The notes: generated by a model from the sequence alone, not told the origin. Shown: positions 5,998-13,599, numbered from the stretch's first letter. The stretch: DNA of 17,324 nt from an uncultured Rhodospirillales bacterium (GCA_902795665.1 CADBMA010000043.1:1-17324); one strand, 5' to 3'. Numbers and translations are program-made.

Positions 5998-8643
5998 GTG
6001 ACTAGTATGTTTGGCAAAACAAAAAAACCACGTCCGGACAAACTTTTGCAAAAAAGGTTGATTGCTCTGGCATATTCTTTGGTGGTCTTAACTATATCAC
6101 TTATCGGGTTTATAATTTATCCTCAATACCTTATATTTTTACTATCCCTAACCGGAGTTATAACTGCCATATGCCTTTTGTTATCGCTTCAAACCCTAAA
6201 AGCAGCAGAACTAGCTATCAGCTATGGCGGATTTGCTAACGAAATCATTCGCCAAAGTTCCAACGCCAAAAGAATAGAAACTTATCATGGGCAGCTTGTG
6301 CTTGAAAATGAAGGCGCACGTGACCTATTCGGCGGCGCCAATATTATTGAGTTTATACAAAAACATTTATCTGATTGCCGCAACAACAATTTTATTTTAC
6401 AACAATTAAAAAACTCCATTGACAATCTTACTCCGGTAAAAATCGTTGTCGCTCTGAATCTTAATGAAAACGAACACTCTCCGGAAAAAGCTTCATGGTT
6501 TCAGGTTTCTTTCAAAACAATATCTTTACGCAAGGCCGATATTTTTGAACAACCTTTTTCAATTAAAAAAATCCAGAAAGATACTTACCTGTACTGGAGT
6601 TTTCGCGATATTACCGCCGAACACAATATCGAACAGGTATTTCAAACCGAAAGACTGTATATGCACGATTTTCTGGATTATCTTCCGGCTGCACTATATA
6701 TTGCGGATAAAGACTATAATCTTGAATATTGCAACCACATTTTTGCTGCAAAATTAGGAAGAAAACGAGATGATATTCTTGGTAAAAGCCTGACCGATAT
6801 GCTGGCCAAAAATTCTGCCATTCCTCCTTATAACACCGCTTGGGAAGGCATTATTCATCTTGTCAGCTCTTCCGGTAAAGATGTTGAGCTTTGCCTCAAA
6901 CAAGACAGCTTTCGCGAAGGCAATGAAATTAAAATCCGTGCCGTTGCCATGAGCGACCTCCCAAATGATCAAACATTACATCGACAATTAAGCCGCGCAG
7001 TTGATGAAATCAGCTGGTTGTTTGACTTTGCGCCAATAGGAATTATTTTTACTGACAATAACGGACAGATAAAAGAAATCAATAAGCAGGCTCTACAATT
7101 GCTGAATATGGCAGAAGATAAAATTGCAGACCGCAATATTGCCGATTTAGTAAATACCGCAGAAAAACACACCCTGCAACGCGAGATGAATATGATTATT
7201 CACAGCGAAAAAATCAGCTCCTCATTGGATATCAGTTTTGACAATGCCACCAAAACTGCAACCGCGTACCTAACCCCGATGAAAAAGCTCTTTGCAGAAG
7301 AAAAATCAGCAGTTGATGGATTGGTAATGTACGTTATTGACTCCACCGAACAAAAAAATCTTGAAATTCAGTTTGCACAGGCTCAAAAAATGCAAGCTAT
7401 GGGACAAATGGCCGGCGGCGTAGCTCATGATTTTAATAATCTGCTTACTGCTATCATCGGTTTTTGTGACTTATTATTACAAAGACACGGCGTCGGCGAT
7501 CCTTCTTTTGCTGATTTAATACAAGTCAAAAACAATGCCAATCGCGCTGCCGGTTTGGTCAGACAGCTTCTGGCTTTCTCTCGCAAACAACCTTTGCAGC
7601 CTAAATATATTGACGTTACTGAGAATTTTATGGAGTTAAGTCATATGCTCAAACGGGTATTGAGCGAAAGAATAACATTAAAATTTCACCATGGAGATAA
7701 TCTTGGTTTTATCAAAGTTGATCCGGTACAATTCTCTCAGGTAATCATCAATTTAGCCGTCAATGCTAAAGATGCCATGAACGGCAACGGAGTTCTTACC
7801 ATTACAACCCGAACCGAGCGTCTGACTTCACCGCAGAAGTTTGGCGAAGAAACCATCAAACCCGGAGATTTTGTGGTTATTGAAGTAAAAGACACCGGAT
7901 GCGGTATTTCAAAAGAAAATTTAAGCCGCATTTTTGAACCATTTTTTTCCACCAAACAAAATATTGTCGGTTCCGGCACAGGACTTGGATTGGCAATGGT
8001 ATATGGTATTGTTCGCCAAACCGAAGGCTTTATAGAAGTTGACAGCACACTCAACCAAGGCACCACTTTTTCTATCCATCTTCCTCGTTTCGAGACCAAT
8101 CCTGACAATAAAAATAATGATGATAACCGTCCGCGCAACCTTACTACCAACGAAGAATCGCCGATTGTTAATGTTAAGACACGCCCCAGCCAAGCCCTGC
8201 CGATGAATCAAAAATTCATCTTTGGATTGAACGTATCTGCAATAGACAAAGGTATTGATACTAAAAATCCTCATTCGGGAATTAAGATATTGTTTGTTGA
8301 AGATGAAGACTCTGTTCGCAGTTTTGCGGTTCGCGCCCTCAAAAAGAAAGGGTACGAGGTTGTCGGCTGCAATTCGGCCGAAAATGCTCTTGAACAACTC
8401 AAAAACAATAAAGATTTCAATCTTTTGGTTACCGATATGGTAATGCCCGGAATGAACGGTGTTGAATTGGCCGCCCAAGTTCGTCGTGAAATTAGTGAAA
8501 TAAAAGTAATTTTGGCATCTGGCTATTCTGAAGAAATTTCCCGAAGTGAATTTGCTGCCTCCGGAGAATTTGAATTTTTGGCAAAACCTTTTAGTCTGGG
8601 CGACTTGACTAAGAAAATTTTTGATGTATTAAATAAGGATTGA
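5998..8643 (+). CDS. cckA: Hybrid sensor histidine kinase CckA
   Basis: CckA is the membrane kinase/phosphatase that feeds phosphate through ChpT to the cell-cycle regulators CtrA and CpdR. Order seen in 881 residues: two membrane helices (about 20-40 and 43-64), a poorly conserved segment, two PAS-like domains (about 221-325 and 335-450), a HisKA helix with the H box GGVAHDFNN (H477), the ATPase domain with N585/N589, DTGCGI (632-637) and GSGTGLGL (658-665), a variable linker (about 698-760), and a receiver with acidic E768-D769-E770, phospho-acceptor D813 and K863. The H box and receiver match the CckA type closely. It is longer than the 691-residue Caulobacter protein. The start is the GTG at 5998, because of the GAGG 8 bases upstream. 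hdaA follows by one base. CckA identity rests on recalled motifs, not a search. Confidence 0.9.
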   Translation: MTSMFGKTKKPRPDKLLQKRLIALAYSLVVLTISLIGFIIYPQYLIFLLSLTGVITAICLLLSLQTLKAAELAISYGGFANEIIRQSSNAKRIETYHGQLVLENEGARDLFGGANIIEFIQKHLSDCRNNNFILQQLKNSIDNLTPVKIVVALNLNENEHSPEKASWFQVSFKTISLRKADIFEQPFSIKKIQKDTYLYWSFRDITAEHNIEQVFQTERLYMHDFLDYLPAALYIADKDYNLEYCNHIFAAKLGRKRDDILGKSLTDMLAKNSAIPPYNTAWEGIIHLVSSSGKDVELCLKQDSFREGNEIKIRAVAMSDLPNDQTLHRQLSRAVDEISWLFDFAPIGIIFTDNNGQIKEINKQALQLLNMAEDKIADRNIADLVNTAEKHTLQREMNMIIHSEKISSSLDISFDNATKTATAYLTPMKKLFAEEKSAVDGLVMYVIDSTEQKNLEIQFAQAQKMQAMGQMAGGVAHDFNNLLTAIIGFCDLLLQRHGVGDPSFADLIQVKNNANRAAGLVRQLLAFSRKQPLQPKYIDVTENFMELSHMLKRVLSERITLKFHHGDNLGFIKVDPVQFSQVIINLAVNAKDAMNGNGVLTITTRTERLTSPQKFGEETIKPGDFVVIEVKDTGCGISKENLSRIFEPFFSTKQNIVGSGTGLGLAMVYGIVRQTEGFIEVDSTLNQGTTFSIHLPRFETNPDNKNNDDNRPRNLTTNEESPIVNVKTRPSQALPMNQKFIFGLNVSAIDKGIDTKNPHSGIKILFVEDEDSVRSFAVRALKKKGYEVVGCNSAENALEQLKNNKDFNLLVTDMVMPGMNGVELAAQVRREISEIKVILASGYSEEISRSEFAASGEFEFLAKPFSLGDLTKKIFDVLNKD

Positions 8644-8644
8644 A

Positions 8645-9376
8645 ATGACAATAAAATCAAACATACATCAACTCCCTTTTGAGTTCTCTCACCCTCGCTA
8701 CATGGAGCGTAGTGATTTTATCAAATCTCCATGCAATGCAGAAGCTCTGGATATGATAGAATTGTGGCCCGATTGGCCGCAGTTCGGAATGTGCATTTAT
8801 GGACCGGAACATTGCGGCAAAACCCACCTTGCTCACATATTTTCAGAAGTTGTTTCACAAAAAAGAAACACCCCTTTTCCGGTACCTTTAATAGAAGCTT
8901 CTGAAGTAACAAGTGAAATTATTCCGGATCTTTTTGCTTATGACCGGTGCTTAATTGTCGAAAATTTGAATAATGAAATTGATGAAAAAGCCTTTTTTCA
9001 TTTAATAAACACCTATCGTGATAATCATGGATTCATTCTGTTCACATCGGTTTTGCCGCCGGCTCGCATAAAATATTCACTTCCGGATTTAGCATCAAGG
9101 CTCAATATGCTTCCGGCAATTGGTATCAGCGAACCTGATGACGAATTACTATCAGCTTTGATAATAAAACTATTTATGGATCGCCAAATCACCATCTCCA
9201 AAGAAGTAATAAATTATATTTTAGTAAATATGCAGCGTTCTTTTTGCTACGCTCATCGTTTGGTTGAAGAAATTGATAATATTTCAATGTCATACAAGCG
9301 TGCCGTATCAATTCCAATTGTAAAAGAAGCATTCATTGCTATGCGGCAACATACTCAACAAGATTTATTCGAATAA
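8645..9376 (+). CDS. hdaA: HdaA, DnaA-related replication regulator
   Basis: HdaA/Hda binds the DNA-loaded sliding clamp and stimulates ATP hydrolysis by DnaA, preventing re-initiation of replication. The 243-residue protein has an N-terminal clamp-binding motif QLPFEF (9-14) and the family stretch FIKSPCNAEALDMIELWPDWP, reported here as residues 25-45. Walker A is GPEHCGKT (53-60) and a box VII-type arginine lies in SRLN (R152). It ends before any DnaA domain IV, so it should not bind DnaA boxes itself. The Walker B region reads LIVEN (103-107), with Glu where Asp is usual. Translation starts at the ATG at 8645, one base after the cckA stop and 5 bases after AAGGA, so coupling to cckA is likely. 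The known alphaproteobacterial neighbours that I recall (a PerM-like permease, ppk) are absent. Confidence 0.9.
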   Translation: MTIKSNIHQLPFEFSHPRYMERSDFIKSPCNAEALDMIELWPDWPQFGMCIYGPEHCGKTHLAHIFSEVVSQKRNTPFPVPLIEASEVTSEIIPDLFAYDRCLIVENLNNEIDEKAFFHLINTYRDNHGFILFTSVLPPARIKYSLPDLASRLNMLPAIGISEPDDELLSALIIKLFMDRQITISKEVINYILVNMQRSFCYAHRLVEEIDNISMSYKRAVSIPIVKEAFIAMRQHTQQDLFE

Positions 9377-9381
9377 CATCA

Positions 9382-9891
9382 TCAATTCGGGGAACTTGCA
9401 ACCTGACAAACATTGTCCCGACAAGAAACCGACAGCTTATCTGATTGAGAAACATCTCGTATGTGTGCATCAATCTGCTGCTTAAAATCCTCAATTGAAC
9501 CATAGCCATGATCAACATAAAAAGCCATAGCAATATAAATAAGTTCGTCTAGTGTAGGCAGATTATTAATCAGCAGATTTAGTTTTCTGACAATTTTTTC
9601 TTTATATTTATAGTTATCCTGACCAAAGTTATTTAGCCCTACCAGTCTTTCGCTGATTTCCTTCACTGCCTTTGCATTATATTCAATACGGATTCGAGCC
9701 AATTTACTCTGATATGCCGCAACCGAATAAAAATCAGATAACTTTTTGATATAAGAAGACAAATTTTTAGGCGAATAATGAGCTGCTACAAAATCTTCAA
9801 GAGCTGCAAATATCAGACCTTTGCTTTCCGCTTTGTTTAATTCAAGAAGAAAAGCTTCTCCCAATGTGAGTTGGACAACATTCTGTAACAT
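9382..9891 (-). CDS. Hypothetical helical protein
   Basis: A 169-residue protein that I do not recognise. It is predicted by eye to be mostly helical and soluble, with alternating hydrophobic and charged residues up to about residue 135. The tail is polar and carries two cysteines five apart (SCRDNVC), close to the C-terminus. There is no signal peptide or membrane helix. The ATG at 9891 is preferred over the GTG at 9900, because AGGAGG ends 8 bases before that ATG and overlaps the GTG. It ends 5 bases from the hdaA stop, converging on it. A near-consensus promoter and very good ribosome binding site argue that it is real and well expressed. Confidence 0.7.
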   Translation of the reverse strand: MLQNVVQLTLGEAFLLELNKAESKGLIFAALEDFVAAHYSPKNLSSYIKKLSDFYSVAAYQSKLARIRIEYNAKAVKEISERLVGLNNFGQDNYKYKEKIVRKLNLLINNLPTLDELIYIAMAFYVDHGYGSIEDFKQQIDAHIRDVSQSDKLSVSCRDNVCQVASSPN

Positions 9892-9899
9892 TGATCTCA

Positions 9900-9905
9900 C
9901 CTCCT
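9900..9905 (-). promoter_or_regulatory. Strong ribosome binding site, decides the start
   Basis: AGGAGG on the minus strand, 8 bases before the ATG at 9891. It overlaps the upstream GTG at 9900, which rules that start out. Confidence 0.75.
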
Positions 9906-9932
9906 ACGCATAATTATATCTACATCAAATAT

Positions 9933-9961
9933 AATATACCACAGATTATCCCCACACTCAA
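9933..9961 (-). promoter_or_regulatory. Promoter for the hypothetical helical protein gene
   Basis: TTGAGT (9961-9956) and TATATT (9938-9933) on the minus strand, with a 17-base spacer. Transcription would start around 9926, leaving a leader of about 35 bases. Confidence 0.6.
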
Positions 9962-9994
9962 GTAATAATTCGTTTAATAAATTCAAATAAATAT

Positions 9995-10023
9995 TTGCTT
10001 ATTTGACGCGATTATTATATATT
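9995..10023 (+). promoter_or_regulatory. Promoter for the ParB-like gene
   Basis: TTGCTT (9995-10000) and TATATT (10018-10023) with a 17-base spacer. The expected transcription start near 10030 gives a very short leader before the ATG at 10044. It diverges from the promoter at 9933-9961; the two -35 elements are 33 bases apart. Confidence 0.55.
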
Positions 10024-10043
10024 CTGCAAACAAGGTAGATAAC

Positions 10044-10727
10044 ATGGTAAATTTATGCATATCATCTGAAACATACATGATTGACACGCAAGATGTTGCC
10101 GTCTTAAATGATAGCACACTAAGCGCCCAATTTCACAATCGCAAAAAAATTGTAATTTTGATTGGTAATCTAGAAGAAAATATTGCTGACACCCTGTTAT
10201 GCGGTCGCGATATATTAGAACAAGCCATTCACGATGGCCAAAAGTTTGTTCCGGTCAAAATCGCATTTATCACCAAAATAAAACGCTTTGACCTAATTAC
10301 ACATTTCATCAAAAAAATGCGTGGAAAATACAAAATTTGGTCATCTAACATCTACCATATGGACCCGCGTGAAATACGACGCATGAAAATCGAACGCAGC
10401 TTTCGCGATAAAAGCAGTGCCTACACTTTCTCCAACCCGTTATATCGTCATTCAGAAACAGAACGCAAAAAACGCTATGAAACACTGTATAACAGCATGA
10501 AAAACGGATATGATGACAATTATCCGATTGAAATTATGCTCTTAAGAATGCTAGGGATTAAAGATACCGTCAACAACGGCCATCACCGTATGGGAATTGC
10601 CTTGGAATGCAACCTCCCTGAAATTTCGGTACGTTTCTCCGCCGCCGGACAAGCCCCGTTGATTTTGCGCCCCCTGCTAAGAATTATCGCTTATATTTCA
10701 ATTCGTCTCAAGCAACGCAAATCATGA
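10044..10727 (+). CDS. ParB/sulfiredoxin-like domain protein, function unknown
   Basis: A 227-residue protein with no close family that I can name. Its C-terminal half resembles the ParB/sulfiredoxin fold: RYETLYNSMKNGYDDNYPIEI (144-164, given here as a span), then GIKDTVNNGHHRMGIALE (171-188), where NGHHR matches the dGxHR signature, and finally the IPV-like strand LPEISVRF (191-198). The N-terminal 130 residues are unlike ParB, and there is no helix-turn-helix domain, so it is not a chromosome-partitioning protein. The C-terminus is basic with a hydrophobic patch (205-220) that might contact a membrane. AAGG lies 8 bases before the ATG. The gene is convergent with the glycerol-1-phosphate dehydrogenase gene, one base between stops. 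The fold call is by motif only. Confidence 0.6.
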   Translation: MVNLCISSETYMIDTQDVAVLNDSTLSAQFHNRKKIVILIGNLEENIADTLLCGRDILEQAIHDGQKFVPVKIAFITKIKRFDLITHFIKKMRGKYKIWSSNIYHMDPREIRRMKIERSFRDKSSAYTFSNPLYRHSETERKKRYETLYNSMKNGYDDNYPIEIMLLRMLGIKDTVNNGHHRMGIALECNLPEISVRFSAAGQAPLILRPLLRIIAYISIRLKQRKS

Positions 10728-10728
10728 T

Positions 10729-11802
10729 CTATACAATCAGGCGACGCAAAATACTATCCTCACTAATAGCCTGCACAGCTCTTTCAAAACTTCCTTTGTC
10801 AGACAATATTGTATAATAGTCTTTCTTGATAGTTGGTGCAATCCGCAATGCTTCAACAAATTCATCTTTGCGCAACGGATTATTTGCCGCAAAGTCAAAA
10901 AATCCTATCTGTGTCAACACTTCCCGCAGTCCCGAAACAGCAGGATTGTTTTGTAATATCGAGCATAAATATCCTGCCACACCCACTTGTATGCCATGTA
11001 GTTGCGGACGCTCAGAAATCTTGTCCAGAGCATGAGATATCAAATGTTCCGAACCGCTGGCCGGACGTGAAGTGCCGGCAATTTCCATAGCAATTCCGCT
11101 ATATAGCAGCGAGTTAACCAAACTGCGCTGAAACTGCGGACTGTTAATATCCGCACTATGACGCAAATATAACAAATCCAAAGAATTATACGAAAGCATT
11201 GACGCAAAATCATTGTAACGTTCATATCCTTTTAAAAAGGCTTGTTTCCAGTCCCACAAGGCGCTTATTTTAGAAAACATATCTCCCACACCTGAATAAA
11301 TAAAAGCTTTAGGACTTGATGCAATCACATCTAAATCAACCACCACCCCATACGGAATTGAAGATTTTACAGTCTTGCGAGCTCCTGCAACCGTTAGTGA
11401 TGAACTTGGAGAGCAAAAACCATCATTTGAAGTGGAGCTTGGAACACTTATATACGGCAAGCGCAATAAATATGCAGTATATTTTGCAAAATCAAGCGCT
11501 TTTCCTCCTCCAATACCAACAATAGCTTTTACTGAAGAAGACAAACCAAAGGCCGTGGACGTAATTGTTTCAATTGCAATGTCCTCAACAATTTGTTCAT
11601 ATACAATATCAATCTTGTGCTCATTTAATCCGGCATAAAAATTCTTTCCCAAAAGCTGCGGCATTCCCTCTCCCCAAAAGACTGCTACCTTGGTCATATC
11701 TTTATCCACCAAATATTTGCCAATTTTAGCAATTTTGCCATTTCCGATTTTTAAAAGATATGGAATATTAATTTGACGAGAAGTAATAAGCGGAAATTTC
11801 AT
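10729..11802 (-). CDS. Glycerol-1-phosphate dehydrogenase-like (AraM/EgsA family)
   Basis: A 357-residue member of the iron/zinc-dependent dehydrogenase superfamily, closest by motif to sn-glycerol-1-phosphate dehydrogenase, which reduces dihydroxyacetone phosphate with NAD(P)H. Evidence: the dinucleotide loop GIGGGKALDFAKY (96-108), the substrate loop VPSSTSNDGFCSP (120-132), and metal ligands D174 in GVGDMFSK, H253 in SGSEHLISHALD, and H269 in QLHGIQVG. The length is normal. GGAG lies 9 bases before the ATG at 11802. The enzyme is typical of archaea, where it sets lipid stereochemistry; bacterial examples such as Bacillus AraM make a prenylglycerol phosphate. Its role here is unknown, and no lipid or glycerol gene is adjacent. 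Another related dehydrogenase activity cannot be excluded. Confidence 0.85.
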   Translation of the reverse strand: MKFPLITSRQINIPYLLKIGNGKIAKIGKYLVDKDMTKVAVFWGEGMPQLLGKNFYAGLNEHKIDIVYEQIVEDIAIETITSTAFGLSSSVKAIVGIGGGKALDFAKYTAYLLRLPYISVPSSTSNDGFCSPSSSLTVAGARKTVKSSIPYGVVVDLDVIASSPKAFIYSGVGDMFSKISALWDWKQAFLKGYERYNDFASMLSYNSLDLLYLRHSADINSPQFQRSLVNSLLYSGIAMEIAGTSRPASGSEHLISHALDKISERPQLHGIQVGVAGYLCSILQNNPAVSGLREVLTQIGFFDFAANNPLRKDEFVEALRIAPTIKKDYYTILSDKGSFERAVQAISEDSILRRLIV

Positions 11803-11838
11803 TGATACCGACTCCTTTATAAAGATTGTTTAAAACAC

Positions 11839-11867
11839 TTTACTTTTATTGATATATTATATATTTT
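11839..11867 (+). promoter_or_regulatory. Candidate promoter for the CNNM-type gene
   Basis: TTTACT (11839-11844) and TATTTT (11862-11867), 17 bases apart, 37 bases before the start codon. The surrounding sequence is almost pure A/T, so the -10 choice is uncertain. Confidence 0.35.
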
Positions 11868-11903
11868 ATTTAAAAGTAAATTTTAGGAAAAAATTACAAA
11901 AAA

Positions 11904-12932
11904 ATGTTAATATTAATGCTGTTTGCCTGCTCGGCAATTTTAATTTCTTTTCTGTGTTCAATTCTCGAAGCAGTTTTACTTTCTGTAACACCAAGTTTTG
12001 TCGCTCAGTTACAAGAAAACAAACCACGTTTATACCAAAGATTGTCTATTCTGAAAAACAATATGGACACTCCTCTGGCCGCAATTTTAACCTTAAACAC
12101 TATTGCTCATACAATCGGTGCTGCCGGCGTCGGAGCTCAAGTTGCTGCCATATACGGACAAGCCTACCTTGGAATTGCTTCCGGAATTATGACATTGGCA
12201 ATTCTTATTATATCCGAAATATTACCTAAAAGCATAGGCGCCAAATATTGGAAACAGCTTACCCCGTTTATGACTACGGTTGTAAGTATATTGGTTATTG
12301 TTCTCAAACCTTTCTTATATATCTCAGACTTTATCATGGGATGGTTTTCTGCCAAAGAAGACACCTCAACTCTCAAAGAAGAAATACAAGCCCTGTCCCG
12401 TATGGCCGAAGAAGAAAATATTTTAAGCGACAATCAATATCGAATGATTAAAAACACTATCAATTTATCACAGGTGTATGTTGAAGACATTATGACGCCG
12501 CGCACTGTTGTCCACTCTGTCAAACCCGGAATGACTATTAAAGAATTTGATGACTTCTTAAGCACCACGCCTTTTTCACGTTTTCCGATTATTGATGAAA
12601 ACCAACAGATTTATAAAGGATATATACATAAATCAAACTCTTTTAAGGCTGCAGATACTGACATAATTGACACTTATGCACGACCTATGCGCAGTTTTGG
12701 TCCCGAGGCCAAAATTGAAGATGTTTTATCATCAATGCTCAAAGATCGCAATCACATAGCCTTGGTTGTTGATCCTTATGGCAACTGGATCGGCATTATC
12801 ACCCTTGAAGATATTATCGAAACAATTTTAGGAAAAGAAATTGTAGACGAAAGCGACCAAGTTGCTGATATGCGTCTTTATGCCAGACTTAAATGGAAGA
12901 AAAAACGCGAGCAAAATGGCTTGAAAATATAA
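11904..12932 (+). CDS. CNNM/CorB-type membrane protein with CBS pair
   Basis: A 342-residue integral membrane protein of the HlyC/CorC group (CNNM, DUF21), a family linked to Mg2+ and Co2+ transport. The DUF21 domain covers about residues 1-150, with hydrophobic helices near 4-28, 58-82, 88-108 and 122-145, and the conserved SEILPKSIGA (104-113). Two CBS motifs follow at about 193-250 (EDIMTPR) and 258-315 (GIITLEDIIETILG, EIVDE). The usual C-terminal CorC_HlyC domain of about 80 residues is missing: the chain ends in a basic tail soon after the CBS pair. The ribosome binding site is weak, with AGGA 15 bases upstream. The older name hemolysin is misleading. Confidence 0.88.
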   Translation: MLILMLFACSAILISFLCSILEAVLLSVTPSFVAQLQENKPRLYQRLSILKNNMDTPLAAILTLNTIAHTIGAAGVGAQVAAIYGQAYLGIASGIMTLAILIISEILPKSIGAKYWKQLTPFMTTVVSILVIVLKPFLYISDFIMGWFSAKEDTSTLKEEIQALSRMAEEENILSDNQYRMIKNTINLSQVYVEDIMTPRTVVHSVKPGMTIKEFDDFLSTTPFSRFPIIDENQQIYKGYIHKSNSFKAADTDIIDTYARPMRSFGPEAKIEDVLSSMLKDRNHIALVVDPYGNWIGIITLEDIIETILGKEIVDESDQVADMRLYARLKWKKKREQNGLKI

Positions 12933-12934
12933 TA

Positions 12935-13393
12935 CTATTTTCCGCTGTTTGTCACTACCCAGAACATTCCGGCCACTCCGAGAACCACAGCTCCGACAAT
13001 TCCCCAATCGCTACTTTCTCTCGGCACAAACGATGTCGGATATTCTGAATATTTGATTGCATTTGAAGAAGACATAAAACTGTCATATTTTGATTTTGAA
13101 ATCAGATTAACACACGGAGGATGAGGCATTGCTCCGGCTTTTATAAAAGTATTATAAGCCATAAAATCACCGCGTTTTACCGCTACACAAACTCCGGCAT
13201 CTCCATCTTTATTAACCGCATCCAAATCCAATCCGCGGTGCGATGCTGCAAGTAAAGCCCCCAAATCGCCTTTTGAAGCCATACTATACATATCTCCAAA
13301 ATTTGCAGGCGGCAATTTGCGTGCCCAAACATTAGCCGGCAACAGCGAAGCAAAAAAAGTACAACATGTAAGCATAGCAATGTAACGTTTCAT
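12935..13393 (-). CDS. Exported ankyrin-repeat-like protein with C-terminal anchor
   Basis: A 152-residue protein with a clear signal peptide (residues 1-24: Lys-Arg, a hydrophobic core, then ANVWA before the likely cleavage site). The next 65 residues look like two degenerate ankyrin repeats: MYSMASKGDLGALLAASHRG and the following AVNKDGDAGVCVAVKRGD region, with the GDL and G-x-D-L-D pattern. Near the C-terminus a hydrophobic stretch (130-148) could be a membrane anchor, leaving the repeats in the periplasm. The start at 13393 is chosen because it begins the signal peptide; an upstream in-frame start at 13438 would add an unlikely extension. The gene converges on the CNNM-type gene, two bases between stops. 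Function unknown. Confidence 0.7.
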   Translation of the reverse strand: MKRYIAMLTCCTFFASLLPANVWARKLPPANFGDMYSMASKGDLGALLAASHRGLDLDAVNKDGDAGVCVAVKRGDFMAYNTFIKAGAMPHPPCVNLISKSKYDSFMSSSNAIKYSEYPTSFVPRESSDWGIVGAVVLGVAGMFWVVTNSGK

Positions 13394-13493
13394 AATATAT
13401 TTCCCATAACCAAATATTATTATGACTTTAGCAGTCAATTAACGATTAGACAAGCATAAAAAATATTTACAATGATTTTTTTAAAAAAAACTC

Positions 13494-13522
13494 TTGCTTT
13501 TAGAACAAATATAGAACAATAT
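13494..13522 (+). promoter_or_regulatory. recA promoter
   Basis: TTGCTT (13494-13499) and CAATAT (13517-13522) with a 17-base spacer. The SOS box sits between and over these elements. The leader to the recA start would be about 70 bases. Confidence 0.5.
13503..13517 (+). promoter_or_regulatory. LexA (SOS) box of recA
   Basis: GAAC at 13503-13506 and GAAC at 13514-13517, separated by 7 bases. GAAC-N7-GAAC is the known alphaproteobacterial LexA operator form. Its place inside the recA promoter would let LexA block RNA polymerase until DNA damage. It is the only copy I noticed in the window. Confidence 0.8.
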
Positions 13523-13599
13523 ATTTTCAGCGGATAAGTTGAAGCAACAAATTGTATTTTACAATAATTTGTTAGATAGTAAATAAAACAAAATATAGA

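Noticed and set aside
7921..8478. A 185-codon open frame antisense to cckA
   Set aside because: It lies wholly within the kinase and receiver coding region of cckA, has no family likeness, and its residues mirror the cckA codons. It is a shadow frame.
9946..9954. DnaA-box-like TTATCCCCA in the promoter spacer of the helical protein gene
   Set aside because: Also one mismatch from consensus and isolated. Its closeness to hdaA is tempting, but chance is a sufficient explanation.
11849..12229. A 126-codon plus-strand frame before and inside the CNNM-type gene
   Set aside because: It overlaps the well-supported membrane protein in another frame, and its Cys/Arg-rich tail looks like out-of-frame translation.
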